Source: Gluconacetobacter asukensis
Lineage (GTDB): Bacteria; Pseudomonadota; Alphaproteobacteria; Acetobacterales; Acetobacteraceae
NCBI RefSeq assembly: GCF_014174375.1
Contig: NZ_JABEQE010000002.1
Coordinates: 62,001 to 126,000 of the forward strand
Reading direction: 5' to 3'
Length of the DNA stretch: 64,000 nt
Of the stretch, positions 9,347-21,658 are shown piece by piece. Numbering within the stretch: position 1 is the stretch's first letter; every line of letters begins with the position of its first letter. The notes beneath the pieces were generated by a model, which was given only the letters and a program-made list of their open reading frames with translations, was not told the DNA's origin and searched no databases. Both the position numbers and the translations under genes were made by a program.

Positions 9347-10816
9347 TCAAAGATCGAGCTGCCCCTGCGATGCGTCGGGCCGCAGGGCGCGGACCTCCGC
9401 CACGCCGTCGGCGAAGGTCAGTTCCAGCCGCCCGCCCGGCCGCACGTCGGCCGCACGGGTCACCGCCATGCCCGACGGATCGCGCACCAGCACATAGCCG
9501 CGTTCCAGCACCGCCATGGGCGAGAGCGATTCCAGCCGCCCCCCCAGCCCGTTCAGGTGGGCCCGCCGCTCGCGCACCATCGCCGCCAGCGGGGCGGCCG
9601 ACAGGCGGGCCCGGTCGGTGCGCGCCCGACGGTCGCGCAGCGCCTGCCGCAGGCCCGACAGCAGATGGCTGGCCACGAGGTCCAGCCGGGCGCGGCCCGG
9701 GCCGGTCAGCAGCAGGGGCGAGGGCATCATGCGCCCGGTCGCCAGCAGGGCGGCGCGCCGCCGTTCGATCAACCCCGGCAGCGCGCGGTCCAGCCGCGCA
9801 CCCCGATCGTCCACCCGCATCCGTGCCGTGCCCAGCAGCGACGGCAGATCGGGCATCCGCGCCGCCGTCCGGTCCAGCCGCAGCCGCGCCGTCTGCGTCA
9901 GGCGGGCCAGCCCGCTTGTCAGGCGCGCGGCGCGATGTGCCAGGTCGGCCACCAGTTCGGTCCGTGCCGGCACCGCCATCTCGGCCGCCGCCGTGGGGGT
10001 GGGCGCGCGCCGGTCGGAGACGAAATCGATCAGCGTGGTGTCGGTCTCATGCCCCACGGCCGAAATCAGCGGAATGCGGCAGGCATCCACCGCCCGCAGC
10101 ACGGCTTCGTCGTTGAAGGCCATCAGATCTTCCAGCGACCCGCCGCCGCGCGCGACGATCAGCACATCGGGGCGCGGCACCGGCCCCCGCCCGTCGATCG
10201 CATCGAAGCCCGCGATGGCGGCGGCGATCTGCGCCGCGGCACCCTCGCCCTGCACGGCAACCGGCCAGACCAGCAGCCGGCGGGGAAAACGCCGAGCGAC
10301 GGTGGTGCGGATATCATGCAGCACCGCCCCCTGCGCCGAGGTGACGATGCCGATCACACCGGGCAGGAACGGCAGCGCCCGCTTGCGCGCGGCGTCGAAC
10401 AGCCCCTCTTCCGCCAGTTTCAGGCGCAGCCGCTCGATGCGCGCAAGCAGCGCGCCCTCGCCGGCATATTCCATCCGCTCGACGATCAACTGATAGGACG
10501 AGCGCTCGCCGTACGACGACACCTTGCCCGTCGCGATGATCTCCAGCCCGTTTTCCGGCACCAGCCCCAGCCGCGACACCGACCCGCGCCAGACCACACC
10601 CGAGATCTTCCCGCCTTCGTCCTTCAGCGAGAAATAAAGATGCCCGGACGGGTAGCGTTTGAATTCCGTGATCTCGCCGCGCACACGCACGCGGCCGAAA
10701 TTGCCCTCCAGCGTGCGGCGGATCGCCCCCGAAATCTCGGAGACCGAATATTCGGGCACATTACCCGCCATGGGGCCCGGTCCGGCGCCGCCGGAAGTGC
10801 GAAGAGTTTCGTCCAT
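9347..10816 (-). CDS. xseA: Exodeoxyribonuclease VII large subunit
   Basis: 489 residues from the ATG at 10816. XseA with XseB degrades single-stranded DNA in the cytosol. The N-terminal OB fold (about 25-115) starts at YSVSEISGAIRRTLEGNFGRVRVRGEI. The catalytic region carries the conserved ARGGGSLEDLMAFND and GHETDTTLIDFVSD motifs. A long Arg/Leu-rich coiled coil follows, and the C-terminus returns with LERGYVLVRD, all in family order. The open frame continues upstream to 11878 but that part is antisense to purD. xseA and purD diverge from a 70-bp gap. Confidence 0.95.
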   Translation of the reverse strand: MDETLRTSGGAGPGPMAGNVPEYSVSEISGAIRRTLEGNFGRVRVRGEITEFKRYPSGHLYFSLKDEGGKISGVVWRGSVSRLGLVPENGLEIIATGKVSSYGERSSYQLIVERMEYAGEGALLARIERLRLKLAEEGLFDAARKRALPFLPGVIGIVTSAQGAVLHDIRTTVARRFPRRLLVWPVAVQGEGAAAQIAAAIAGFDAIDGRGPVPRPDVLIVARGGGSLEDLMAFNDEAVLRAVDACRIPLISAVGHETDTTLIDFVSDRRAPTPTAAAEMAVPARTELVADLAHRAARLTSGLARLTQTARLRLDRTAARMPDLPSLLGTARMRVDDRGARLDRALPGLIERRRAALLATGRMMPSPLLLTGPGRARLDLVASHLLSGLRQALRDRRARTDRARLSAAPLAAMVRERRAHLNGLGGRLESLSPMAVLERGYVLVRDPSGMAVTRAADVRPGGRLELTFADGVAEVRALRPDASQGQLDL

Positions 10817-10886
10817 CGGCACAGGGTATGATAGAGACGGCCTCCCCGGAAGGCCCGGGGCGTGCGAGGAACAGGGAAACGAATTG

Positions 10887-12194
10887 ATGCGGGTGCTTCT
10901 GGTCGGATCTGGTGGACGGGAACATGCGATGGCGGCGGCGATCGCGCGCTCGCCCGCGCTTGAGGCCCTGTTCATTGCACCGGGCAATCCGGGCACGGCC
11001 GCGCTGGGCACCAATGTCGCCATTGCCGTCGACGACGTGCCCGCCCTGGTGGCCTTCGCCAGGGCCGAGCGGATCGACCTGGTGGTGCCGGGCCCCGAGG
11101 CCCCGCTGGTCGCGGGCCTGGCCGATGCCTGCATCGAGGCCGGCATCCCCTGCGCCGGTCCCAGCCGCGCCGCCGCCGAACTGGAAGGCAGCAAGAGCTT
11201 CACCAAGGAAGTCTGTGACGCCGCATCCATCCCCACCGCCCGGTGGGAACGGTTCGATGCCGCCGCCCCGGCGCTGGATTTCGTCCGCCGCCGTGGCGCG
11301 CCGATCGTGATCAAGGCCGACGGCCTGGCCGCCGGCAAGGGCGTGGTGGTGGCCATGACCGTCGCCGAGGCCGAGGACGCGATCCGGTCCATGATGGACG
11401 ACGCCACCCTGGGCGCCGCCGGACAGTCGGTGGTGATCGAGGAATGCCTGATCGGCGACGAAGTGTCGCTGTTCGCCTTCTGCGCCGACGAAACCGCCGT
11501 GCTGATCGGCGCGGCGCAGGACCACAAGCGCATCGGCGAAGGCGATACCGGCCCCAATACCGGCGGCATGGGCGCGGTCTCGCCCCCCACCGGCTTCGAC
11601 CGCGCACGGCAGGAAGCAGCGCTCGACCTGCTGGTCCGCCCGATGCTGGCCGAAATGGTCCGTCGCGGCACGCCCTTCCGCGGAATCATCTTCGCCGGCC
11701 TGATGCTGACGAACGAGGGCCCGAAGCTGATCGAATATAACGTCCGCTTCGGCGACCCCGAGGCCCAGGCCCTGCTGATCCGCCTGCAATCCGACCTGCT
11801 GCCCGCCCTGGCCTCCGTCGCCGCCGGCACGCTGGACGCGGCGGACATCCGCTTCTCCGACGACCACTCCATCAGCATCGTGCTGGCCGCGCGCGGCTAC
11901 CCCGGCAAACCCGCTGCCGGCGGCGTGATCACCGGACTGGACCAGGCCGAAGCCCAGCCCGGCGTCCACGTCTTCCACGCCGGCACCAGGCGCGACGACC
12001 AGGGCCGGATCGTCGCAGCCGGCGGCCGCGTCCTGACCGTATGCGCCACCGGCACGACATTGGGCGAGGCCCGGTCCCGCGCCTATCACGCCATCCCGGC
12101 CATCCACTGGGACGACGCGGTGTGGCGGCGCGACATCGGCGACCGCGCCCTGCGCGCTGCCTCCACAAAGGACGCACCGTCAGACGCAGGCTGA
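10887..12194 (+). CDS. purD: Phosphoribosylamine-glycine ligase
   Basis: 435 residues. PurD joins glycine to phosphoribosylamine, the step right after PurF. The ATG at 10887 gives the standard start MRVLLVGSGGREHA (glycine-rich loop). The ATP-grasp domain shows IVIKADGLAAGKGV, DEVSLFAFCADE, the GPNTGGMGA loop, and IEYNVRFGDPEAQ with metal and ATP ligands. Length is normal. It is divergent from xseA and separated from purF by about 5 kb, so the two purine genes are not one operon. A GC-rich hairpin follows its stop codon. Confidence 0.97.
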   Translation: MRVLLVGSGGREHAMAAAIARSPALEALFIAPGNPGTAALGTNVAIAVDDVPALVAFARAERIDLVVPGPEAPLVAGLADACIEAGIPCAGPSRAAAELEGSKSFTKEVCDAASIPTARWERFDAAAPALDFVRRRGAPIVIKADGLAAGKGVVVAMTVAEAEDAIRSMMDDATLGAAGQSVVIEECLIGDEVSLFAFCADETAVLIGAAQDHKRIGEGDTGPNTGGMGAVSPPTGFDRARQEAALDLLVRPMLAEMVRRGTPFRGIIFAGLMLTNEGPKLIEYNVRFGDPEAQALLIRLQSDLLPALASVAAGTLDAADIRFSDDHSISIVLAARGYPGKPAAGGVITGLDQAEAQPGVHVFHAGTRRDDQGRIVAAGGRVLTVCATGTTLGEARSRAYHAIPAIHWDDAVWRRDIGDRALRAASTKDAPSDAG

Positions 12195-12204
12195 GACCCA
12201 TCGT

Positions 12205-12238
12205 CGCGCGGCAGTTTCCTCCAGGGCTCTGCCGCGCG
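12205..12238 (+). terminator. GC-rich hairpin after purD
   Basis: Ten-base arms CGCGCGGCAG (12205-12214) and CTGCCGCGCG (12229-12238) pair perfectly around a 14-base loop, 10 bases after the purD stop. No T-run follows, so it may be a factor-assisted terminator or an RNA-stabilising stem. Confidence 0.45.
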
Positions 12239-12604
12239 GCCCCAGCCGGCAGGCAACCGGCGATAACGAAAAAAGAAAGAAATTGACGGAAGCGTTCGCA
12301 TCCAGCAGCGAACGTGAAAATTCCTTACGATCCCCCACGAGAAACCGTTCGCGAAATCTCGAAGAATAATCCCGCCAATCAGAAATCTGCCCAGAGCATA
12401 GAATCTCTCGGCACCCATATCATCCGCTCCATGGATAAACGAAGACATATCCTTGCAGGCATTGTCGGCGACGCGACCTGTCAGAACAGGCAAGATTACA
12501 AAGATACGAACAGCGCCTGGCTTGTCGCTACCGTAAAACGGGACCACAGTGCCGGTTATCGACAGGCTGTCTCGCGGCAGCATAATTCCGACCGGAGATA
12601 TTCC
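12239..12604. other. Non-coding, relatively A/T-rich stretch upstream of the M28 peptidase gene
   Basis: No supported gene is present. The DNA is clearly richer in A/T than its surroundings (for example GATAACGAAAAAAGAAAG near 12263). The peptidase reading frame stays open back to 12314, but that extension would put the signal peptide in the middle of the protein. It most likely holds the peptidase promoter and a leader; no firm -35/-10 pair is evident. Confidence 0.5.
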
Positions 12605-14284
12605 ATGATCCCTCGTCGACCGCTTGCGGCGCTCCTTCCCGCAGTCATTCTCGCAACATTGGCGCCTGCGCACGCGGCGTCCCCATGGGCGCCGATCGAT
12701 CCCGCGCGCATGTCGGCGGCGATCCGCACCCTCGCCTCCGATCAGTTCGAGGGCCGCGCCCCCGCAACCACGGGCGAGGCCAGGACGGTGGATTGGCTGA
12801 TCGCACAATATCAGAAGATCGGGCTGGAGCCCGGGGGCGAGAATGGCGGCTGGACCCAGACCGTGCCGTTGTTGCGCACCAGGATCGGAACGCCGTCACG
12901 GCTCGACGTGACGGTCGGTGGAACAGCACTGCCGCTGGAACTGAAAAAGGACATCTATCTCTCCACCCTGTCGCCCGTCGAGCAGATCAAGGTGAACGGG
13001 GCCCCGCTGGTGTTCGTGGGATATGGCGTGCATGCGCCCGAACGCCAGTGGGACGATTACAAAGGCGTCGATCTCAAAGGCAAAGTCGCTGTTTTTCTGA
13101 TCAATGATCCGGATTTCGATGCGAAGCCGGGAGAACCCGTCGCCGGACGTTTCGGCGGCCCGACCATGACCTATTACGGGCGCTGGACCTACAAATATGA
13201 AGAGGCGGCGCGACGTGGCGCCATCGCGGCCCTGATCGTGCATGACACGCCAGGCGCCTCCTATCCATGGACGACCGTGATCGCGCCGGGTGGCGAGGCG
13301 TTCGACATCGTGCGCGAGGGGGATGCCAGCAAGCCGGTGCCGCTCCAGGGCTGGCTGGAAGGCGACGCCGCCACACGCCTGTTCGCCCGCGCGGGGCTCG
13401 ACCTCGCGGCGCTGCGCGTGAAGGCGCGCGACCCGGCGTTTCGACCGGTGACGCTTCCGGGTGCGACCCTGACGGCCGATGTACCGGTCGAGATGGCGCA
13501 TCTTCAGAGCCACAATGTCATCGGCAAGTTGACCGGCGCGAAATATTCTGACGAGACGGTCATGTATGGCGCGCACTGGGACGCGTTCGGTGTCGGCACG
13601 AACACGCAGGGTCAGCCCGTTATCCGGCGCGGCGCCATCGACGACGGATCGGGCGTCGCCGCGGTTCTGGAAATTGCCCGTGCCTTCAAGGCTGGTTCGA
13701 AACCGGCCCGAACGGTCATGTTCGCGGCCTGGACCGCCGAGGAACGCGGCCTGCTCGGCTCAAGCTGGTATGTCGAACATCCGCTGGCGCCGCTTGCGAA
13801 AACGGCAGCCAATTTCACCATCGATGTGCTGCAGATGGCCGGACCGGCGCGCAACGCCTTCCTGATCGGTGCGGGGCAGAATACATTGCAGGACGACCTC
13901 GTGCCCGCAGCCCATGCGCAAGGCCGCATCGTGCAGCCCGAGGCCAGTCCCGAGCGCGGCGCCTTCTATCGCGCCGATCATCTGCCCTTCGCACGCGCGG
14001 GCGTGCCGGTCGTCGCCGTGATGGACATGACCGGCCCTTACGACCTGCTGTCGGGCGGCGTCCCGGCCGGCGAAGCGTGGTTGAAGGCCTATATGCAGTG
14101 CTATCATCAGGCGTGCGATGCCTGGAGCCGGGACTGGAACTTGCGGGGTGCGGCAGAGGATGCGGCGCTCGTCTATCGGATCGGGCATGACGTGGCCTTC
14201 TCGCACGCATGGCCACAATGGAAGGCGGGGTCCGAGTTCGCCGCCGTCCGCGCGGCCAGTGCCGCTGCCCGGACCGCCGAGTAA
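12605..14284 (+). CDS. Secreted M28-family metallopeptidase with PA domain
   Basis: 559 residues from the ATG at 12605, preceded by GGAG. The signal peptide MIPRRPLAALLPAVILATLAPAHA should be cut before residue 25. A protease-associated insert lies around residues 140-250. The dinuclear zinc centre is complete: His324 and Asp326 in GAHWD, the bridging aspartate at 346/347 in IDDGSG, the Glu379-Glu380 pair in TAEERGLLGS, an aspartate in the following NFTIDVL strand, and a late His501 in CYHQACD. M28 enzymes of this type are periplasmic or secreted aminopeptidases. The substrate is unknown. phnA follows in the same direction after about 100 bases. Confidence 0.9.
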   Translation: MIPRRPLAALLPAVILATLAPAHAASPWAPIDPARMSAAIRTLASDQFEGRAPATTGEARTVDWLIAQYQKIGLEPGGENGGWTQTVPLLRTRIGTPSRLDVTVGGTALPLELKKDIYLSTLSPVEQIKVNGAPLVFVGYGVHAPERQWDDYKGVDLKGKVAVFLINDPDFDAKPGEPVAGRFGGPTMTYYGRWTYKYEEAARRGAIAALIVHDTPGASYPWTTVIAPGGEAFDIVREGDASKPVPLQGWLEGDAATRLFARAGLDLAALRVKARDPAFRPVTLPGATLTADVPVEMAHLQSHNVIGKLTGAKYSDETVMYGAHWDAFGVGTNTQGQPVIRRGAIDDGSGVAAVLEIARAFKAGSKPARTVMFAAWTAEERGLLGSSWYVEHPLAPLAKTAANFTIDVLQMAGPARNAFLIGAGQNTLQDDLVPAAHAQGRIVQPEASPERGAFYRADHLPFARAGVPVVAVMDMTGPYDLLSGGVPAGEAWLKAYMQCYHQACDAWSRDWNLRGAAEDAALVYRIGHDVAFSHAWPQWKAGSEFAAVRAASAAARTAE

Positions 14285-14387
14285 GGCCCATTGCGGTGGG
14301 AGGAATGCCGTGAGCCGGCGTCCCCCACCTGCGCCGTTCGCCGAGACGGGCATTGTATGCCGGGCCCGGTGGGGCTAAGCCCCGTTC

Positions 14388-14714
14388 ATGAGCACCACCG
14401 CACCTGCCTGCCCGCAATGCACTCTGGAAGAGACGCATGTCGAGGGGGCGAACCATGTCTGCGACACCTGCGGCTATGAATGGCCGGCCGACATCGCCGA
14501 AGCCGGCCCCGCCGAAGAAACGGTGCGGGACGCCAATGGCGTGACGCTTGCCGATGGCGACACGGTGGTCGTGATCAAGGACCTGAAGGTGAAGGGCTCC
14601 TCGACGACGCTGAAGGTCGGCACCAAGATCAAGAATATCCGCCTGCGGGGCGGCGACCATGCGGTCGAGGCCGGCGGCTATATGCTGAAGGCCGAGTTCC
14701 TGCGCAAGGCCTAA
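14388..14714 (+). CDS. phnA: PhnA/YjdM family zinc-ribbon protein
   Basis: 108 residues. The N-terminal zinc ribbon shows CPQC (residues 9-12) and CDTCGYEWP (about 25-33), followed by the all-beta PhnA domain (GVTLADGDTVVVIKDLKVKG, TLKVGTKIKNIRL, ending LKAEFLRKA). The name comes from a gene near the E. coli phosphonate operon; no phosphonate enzyme is nearby and the true role is unknown. Its TAA stop (14712-14714) is directly followed by a 163-bp palindromic element. Confidence 0.9.
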   Translation: MSTTAPACPQCTLEETHVEGANHVCDTCGYEWPADIAEAGPAEETVRDANGVTLADGDTVVVIKDLKVKGSSTTLKVGTKIKNIRLRGGDHAVEAGGYMLKAEFLRKA

Positions 14715-14877
14715 GAGGCTGTTTTAAAAGCCCCGTTGGCGGCGGCCTGACGGCGGTTTCCTGCGCTTCGGTGCTCTCGGCCCATAAGGCCGCTCCGCTC
14801 CGATGCTCGAAAACCACCGCCAGACGCGCGGCTGGCGCCACGCTTCCACTCACCATCGGGGCTTTTAAAACAGCCTC
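14715..14877. repeat. 162-bp palindromic 3'-end element, copy C
   Basis: Perfect 21-bp terminal inverted repeats (14715-14735 and 14857-14877) begin at the base after the phnA stop. The core at 14761-14809, read on the minus strand, contains GAGCATCGGAGCGGAGC and GAGCACCGAAGCGC, shared with the copies at 42517 and 62866. An inner hairpin (CGCCAG / CTGGCG, 14818-14837) is also present. Confidence 0.85.
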
Positions 14878-14892
14878 CAAACGAATCGGGGT

Positions 14893-14932
14893 GCAGGGGT
14901 CCGCGACCCCTGCCGGGTTCGGGCAGAGCCCG
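14893..14932. repeat. Short GC-rich double-hairpin repeat, copy 1
   Basis: Two stems: GCAGGGGTC / GACCCCTGC (14893-14913) and CGGGC-AGA-GCCCG (14920-14932). This 40-base stretch recurs with only about two differences near 25207-25246. It lies between phnA and the lpd terminator. Confidence 0.75.
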
Positions 14933-14965
14933 ACCCCTGCCCACCACACTCGGAAGACTGCGCCC

Positions 14966-14999
14966 AACAAAAACGCCCGGCCACCGAAATGGCCGGGCG
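14966..14999 (-). terminator. Intrinsic terminator of the odhA-odhB-lpd operon
   Basis: On the minus strand a perfect 10-bp stem CGCCCGGCCA / TGGCCGGGCG (14974-14999) with a six-base loop is followed by TTTTTGTT. It lies 25 bases after the lpd stop codon. Confidence 0.88.
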
Positions 15000-15024
15000 C
15001 GATAGACAGTCATCCAGCATGCGA

Positions 15025-16767
15025 TCAGATATGGATCGCGCGCTTTTCCACATCCAGCGCCGCTTCCTTGACCGCTTCGCTCAGCGTCGGATGCGCGTGG
15101 CAGGTGCGGGCGATATCTTCCGACGAAGCGCCGAATTCCATCGCCAGCGTGGCTTCGGCGATCATTTCGCCGGCGCCGGGGCCGATGATGTGCACGCCCA
15201 GCACCTTGTCGGTCGTGGCATCCGCCAGCACCTTCACGAAGCCGTCGGTCATGCCCATGGCGCGGGCGCGGCCGTTGGCGGTGAAGGGGAACTTGCCGGT
15301 CTTGTAGGTAACGCCGGAATCCTTCAGCTCTTCCTCGGTGCGGCCGACGGTCGCGACCTCGGGCCAGGTGTAGACGACGCCGGGGATGGCATCGTAATTC
15401 ACATGACCCGCCTGGCCGGCCAGGATCTCGGCGATGGCAACACCTTCATCCTCGGCCTTGTGCGCCAGCATCGGGCCGGCGATGACATCGCCGATCGCGT
15501 AGACGCCCGGCACGCTGGTCGCATAATGGGCATCGGTCACGACACGGCCGCGCTTGTCCAGCGCCACGCCGGCCTCTTCCAGGCCCATGCCCTTGCTGGC
15601 GGCGGTGCGGCCGATCGACAGCAGGACGATGTCGGCTTCCAGCATCTCGGCGGTACCACCGGCGGCCGGCTCGACGGACAGCGTCACGCCCTTGCCGGTC
15701 TTCTCGGCCTTGGTGACCTTGTGGCCCAGCTTGAACTGCAGACCCTGCCTGGTCAGGATACGCTGGAACTGCTTGGCGATCTCGCCATCCGTGCCCGGCA
15801 CCAGACGGTCGAGATATTCGACCACCGTGACCTCGGCGCCCAGACGGTGCCACACGCTGCCCAGTTCCAGCCCGATCACGCCGCCGCCGATGACGACCAG
15901 CTTTTTCGGCACGGCCGACAGTTCCAGCGCGCCGGTCGAGGTAACGATGACCTTCTCGTCGACTTCGACACCCGGCAGGCCGGCGCTGTCGCTGCCGCTG
16001 GCAATCACGATATGCTTCGCCGTTACCGGCTTGCCGTCGACCGTGATGCGGCCGGTGCCTTCCAGCTTGCCGAAGCCCTTCAGCCAGGTGACCTTGTTCT
16101 TCTTGAACAGGAACTCGACGCCCTTGACGTTGGCATCGACCACTTCGGCCTTGCGCGCCATCATCCGCTTCAGATCCAGCTTGACGCTGTCGATCAGGAT
16201 GCCATGGCCCGCGTAATCATGGCCGGCGGCATGGAAGTTTTCGGACGATTGCAGCAGCGCCTTGGAGGGAATGCAGCCGACATTCAGGCAGGTGCCGCCC
16301 AGGGTCGCGCGCTTCTCGACGCAGGCGACCTTGAAGCCGAGCTGGGCCGCACGGATGGCGCAGACATAACCGCCGGGGCCGGCGCCGATGACGATGACGT
16401 CGTAATCGGTCTCGGCCGGGGGGGCGACCGCCGGGGCGGCGGGGGCCGGAGCAGGTGCTGCCTTGGCTTCGGCAGGCTTCGCCGCCGGAGCGGGCTTGGC
16501 GGCGGCAGGCTTCGTCGGCGCGGCGCCCGCGCCTTCCTCGACGGTCGTCAGCACGGCGCCGACCGCGACTTCGTCGCCCTCGGCCACGGCGTGCGCACCC
16601 AGACGGCCGGCCGCGGGGGCGGCGACCTCGACGCTGACCTTGTCCGTCTCCAGTTCCACCACCGGTTCGTCGGCGGCGACGCTGTCACCCGGCTGCTTCA
16701 GCCACTTGCCGATCGTGGCCGTCGTCACGCTCTCGCCGAGAGTCGGCACCTTGATTTCAATGGTCAT
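15025..16767 (-). CDS. lpd: Dihydrolipoyl dehydrogenase (E3) with an N-terminal lipoyl domain
   Basis: 580 residues, about 115 more than a plain E3. Residues 1-78 are a complete lipoyl domain with the target Lys43 in ETDKVSVE. An Ala/Pro/Lys linker (80-120) leads to a normal flavoprotein: FAD loop GAGPGG (128-133), redox disulfide Cys160/Cys165 in GGTCLNVGC, a NAD-binding [10 protein letters not shown], and the His559/Glu564 pair in HAHPTLSE. E3 reoxidises the dihydrolipoyl arm of the 2-oxoglutarate dehydrogenase complex. The lipoyl domain is about 80% identical to that of the adjacent OdhB and residues 26-51 are the same in both. It is the last gene of the odhA-odhB-lpd operon. Confidence 0.96.
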   Translation of the reverse strand: MTIEIKVPTLGESVTTATIGKWLKQPGDSVAADEPVVELETDKVSVEVAAPAAGRLGAHAVAEGDEVAVGAVLTTVEEGAGAAPTKPAAAKPAPAAKPAEAKAAPAPAPAAPAVAPPAETDYDVIVIGAGPGGYVCAIRAAQLGFKVACVEKRATLGGTCLNVGCIPSKALLQSSENFHAAGHDYAGHGILIDSVKLDLKRMMARKAEVVDANVKGVEFLFKKNKVTWLKGFGKLEGTGRITVDGKPVTAKHIVIASGSDSAGLPGVEVDEKVIVTSTGALELSAVPKKLVVIGGGVIGLELGSVWHRLGAEVTVVEYLDRLVPGTDGEIAKQFQRILTRQGLQFKLGHKVTKAEKTGKGVTLSVEPAAGGTAEMLEADIVLLSIGRTAASKGMGLEEAGVALDKRGRVVTDAHYATSVPGVYAIGDVIAGPMLAHKAEDEGVAIAEILAGQAGHVNYDAIPGVVYTWPEVATVGRTEEELKDSGVTYKTGKFPFTANGRARAMGMTDGFVKVLADATTDKVLGVHIIGPGAGEMIAEATLAMEFGASSEDIARTCHAHPTLSEAVKEAALDVEKRAIHI

Positions 16768-16839
16768 ATTCTTGTCCTGCGTTCGCTGCGTCGGAATGAA
16801 TCGGCGGACCGGGCCGAGAACCCGGTCCGCCCCGGCGCA

Positions 16840-18081
16840 TCAGACCTCGAGCAGCAGACGGCGCGGGTCTTCCACGTTCTGCTTCACGCGCACCAGGAAG
16901 CTGACGGCTTCCTTGCCGTCGACGATGCGGTGATCGTAGGTCAGGGCGATATACATCATCGGCCGGATCACGACCTGGCCGTTCAGGGCGATCGGCCGAT
17001 CCTGGATGGCATGCATGCCCAGGATGGCCGACTGCGGCGCGTTGATGATCGGCGTCGACATCAGCGAACCGTAGATGCCGCCATTGGTGATCGAGAACGT
17101 GCCGCCCGACAGTTCGTCCAGCTTCAGCGACCCGTCACGCGCGCGCTTGCCGAAACCGGCGATCGCGCTCTCGATCCCGGCGAAGCCGAGCTTCTCCGCA
17201 TCGCGGATCACCGGCACGACCAGCCCGTTGGGGCCGCCGACCGCGATGCCGAGATTGACGAACTCGCGATAGATGATGTCGTCGCCGTCGATTTCGGCGT
17301 TGACCGCCGGGAATTCCTTCAGCGCCGCCATCACCGCCTTCGCGAAGATCGACATGAAGCCCAGCTTGGTGCCGCCATGCTTCTTCTCGAAGACGTCACG
17401 ATATTCGGCACGCAGTTCCTTCGCCGCCGTCATGTCCACCTCGTTGAAGGTGGTCAGCAGGGCGGCGGTGTTCTGGGCGTCCTTCAGGCGGCGGGCGATG
17501 GTCCGGCGCAGGCGGGTCATCTTCACCCGTTCCTCGCGCGGGTCGTCGGTGCGCGGCGTGGCGGGGGCGGCGACGGCCTTGGCCACCGGCGGCTGCGCCA
17601 GGAACGACAGCACGTCACCCTTCGTCACCCGTCCGTCCTTGCCCGTGCCGGTGCCGATCTCGGCGGTCGAGATGCCCTTCTCGGCCATGATCTTCTGCGC
17701 CGACGGCATCGGGGCATGGGCCGCACCCTGGGCCGCGACATCGGAAGGCGGGGTGGCGGGACGCGCGACCGGGCCGGCCGCGACCGGCTGGGCCTGGACG
17801 CCGGCGGGGGCCTTGGCGGGCGCCGCCGCCTTGGGGGCGCCGCTGCCGGCCTCGACCGACGCCAGGATGGCCCCGACCTCGACCTCGGCGCCTTCGGCGA
17901 CCAGCTGCGGACCCAGCACGCCGGCTTCCGGCGCCGCGACCTCGACGCTGACCTTGTCGGTCTCCAGCTCCACCACCGGCTCGTCGGCGGCGACGCTGTC
18001 ACCCGGATTCTTCAGCCACTTGGCAATGGTGGCGGTCGTCACGCTCTCGCCCAGCGTCGGAACCTTGATCTCGGCAGACAT
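16840..18081 (-). CDS. odhB: 2-oxoglutarate dehydrogenase E2, dihydrolipoyllysine succinyltransferase
   Basis: 413 residues. The ATG at 18081 has GGAAAG just upstream and gives the usual start [13 protein letters not shown]. Domains in order: lipoyl (1-78, Lys43), an Ala/Pro linker, a peripheral-subunit-binding domain ([16 protein letters not shown] then [12 protein letters not shown], about 130-170), and the catalytic domain ending with the His384/Asp388 motif [13 protein letters not shown]2 transfers the succinyl group to CoA in the TCA cycle. The gene lies 178 bases after odhA, across two stable hairpins, and 72 bases before lpd. Confidence 0.97.
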   Translation of the reverse strand: MSAEIKVPTLGESVTTATIAKWLKNPGDSVAADEPVVELETDKVSVEVAAPEAGVLGPQLVAEGAEVEVGAILASVEAGSGAPKAAAPAKAPAGVQAQPVAAGPVARPATPPSDVAAQGAAHAPMPSAQKIMAEKGISTAEIGTGTGKDGRVTKGDVLSFLAQPPVAKAVAAPATPRTDDPREERVKMTRLRRTIARRLKDAQNTAALLTTFNEVDMTAAKELRAEYRDVFEKKHGGTKLGFMSIFAKAVMAALKEFPAVNAEIDGDDIIYREFVNLGIAVGGPNGLVVPVIRDAEKLGFAGIESAIAGFGKRARDGSLKLDELSGGTFSITNGGIYGSLMSTPIINAPQSAILGMHAIQDRPIALNGQVVIRPMMYIALTYDHRIVDGKEAVSFLVRVKQNVEDPRRLLLEV

Positions 18082-18195
18082 CTTTCTTTCCATTCCCTCT
18101 GCCGGTCAGATCCGCGTGCTGGACCGGGGCACGATCGTCCGCGCCCCCCACCCGTCGTCTGCCGGCTTGTGCATTCTCAACATAACCAGACTGAA

Positions 18196-18253
18196 GCCGG
18201 CGCGGGAATACCGCGCCGGCCGACCTTCGACGTCCCGGCCCGCCGGCCGGGAC
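18196..18253 (-). other. Pair of stable hairpins between odhA and odhB
   Basis: Two consecutive perfect stems follow the odhA stop: 18232-18253 (GTCCCGGCC / GGCCGGGAC, four-base loop) and 18196-18220 (GCCGGCGCGG / CCGCGCCGGC, five-base loop). Neither has a T-run. They may tune processing or relative expression of E1 and E2 within the operon. Confidence 0.6.
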
Positions 18254-18259
18254 GCAACC

Positions 18260-21133
<2,874 letters not shown>

Positions 21134-21606
21134 CTTGAAGACATCTCCTCATTCATGGCCTGATCGGCCACGTCATTATCCGGACCCGGATCATCTGCGC
21201 CGATCACGGCGAAAAGACGATCCTCACCCTTTATCGTCCCAACCCTAGCGCCACCTTTGGCCATCCGCCGCCATCTTTCGCCACGGGCAGGATTGCTTCG
21301 CACGCATACTCACCTTTCCGTTTCCACCTGCTCACGCAACGGTGTCACGAAACCGGCATCAGGCGCACGGCACACCGAACAGCGACGGAACCGGCAGATG
21401 ACCCGAAGGGCCGTCCATACCCAAGCAAAGAGCGAACCACTTGCCTACCGCCGCGCCGCTCACACCACCGCCATATGCGTCACGATACCGTGACAGCAGG
21501 GAACGCCCGCCCCCGAGCCCAAACCGCCCCGGCCGCCGCCTGCGCACCCGGCGCGCACGCCCCCGGAACGCACCGGCCGGGCCAGGCGCCGCCGCGTTGG
21601 AAATGC
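21134..21606. other. Upstream region of odhA, no gene
   Basis: About 470 bases between the odhA start and the zapE terminator with no supported gene. It must hold the odhA promoter and leader. The only clear structure is a perfect interrupted palindrome GTCACG-ATAC-CGTGAC at 21479-21494, which could be an operator; a related half, GTCACG, occurs near 21344. No confident -35/-10 pair was found. Confidence 0.45.
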
Positions 21607-21650
21607 TGAAAAGAAAGGCAGACCCTGCATGGATTTTGGCTGGGCCTGCC
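21607..21650 (-). terminator. Terminator-like hairpin after zapE
   Basis: On the minus strand GGCAGGCCC (21642-21650) pairs with GGGTCTGCC (21617-21625, one G-T) around a 16-base loop, followed by TTTCTTTTC. It starts 9 bases after the zapE stop. Confidence 0.7.
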
Positions 21651-21658
21651 GGGCATGA

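Noticed and set aside
12086-12808. Minus-strand open frame across the purD-peptidase gap
   Set aside because: It overlaps both neighbouring genes, has no ribosome binding site and no recognisable domain.
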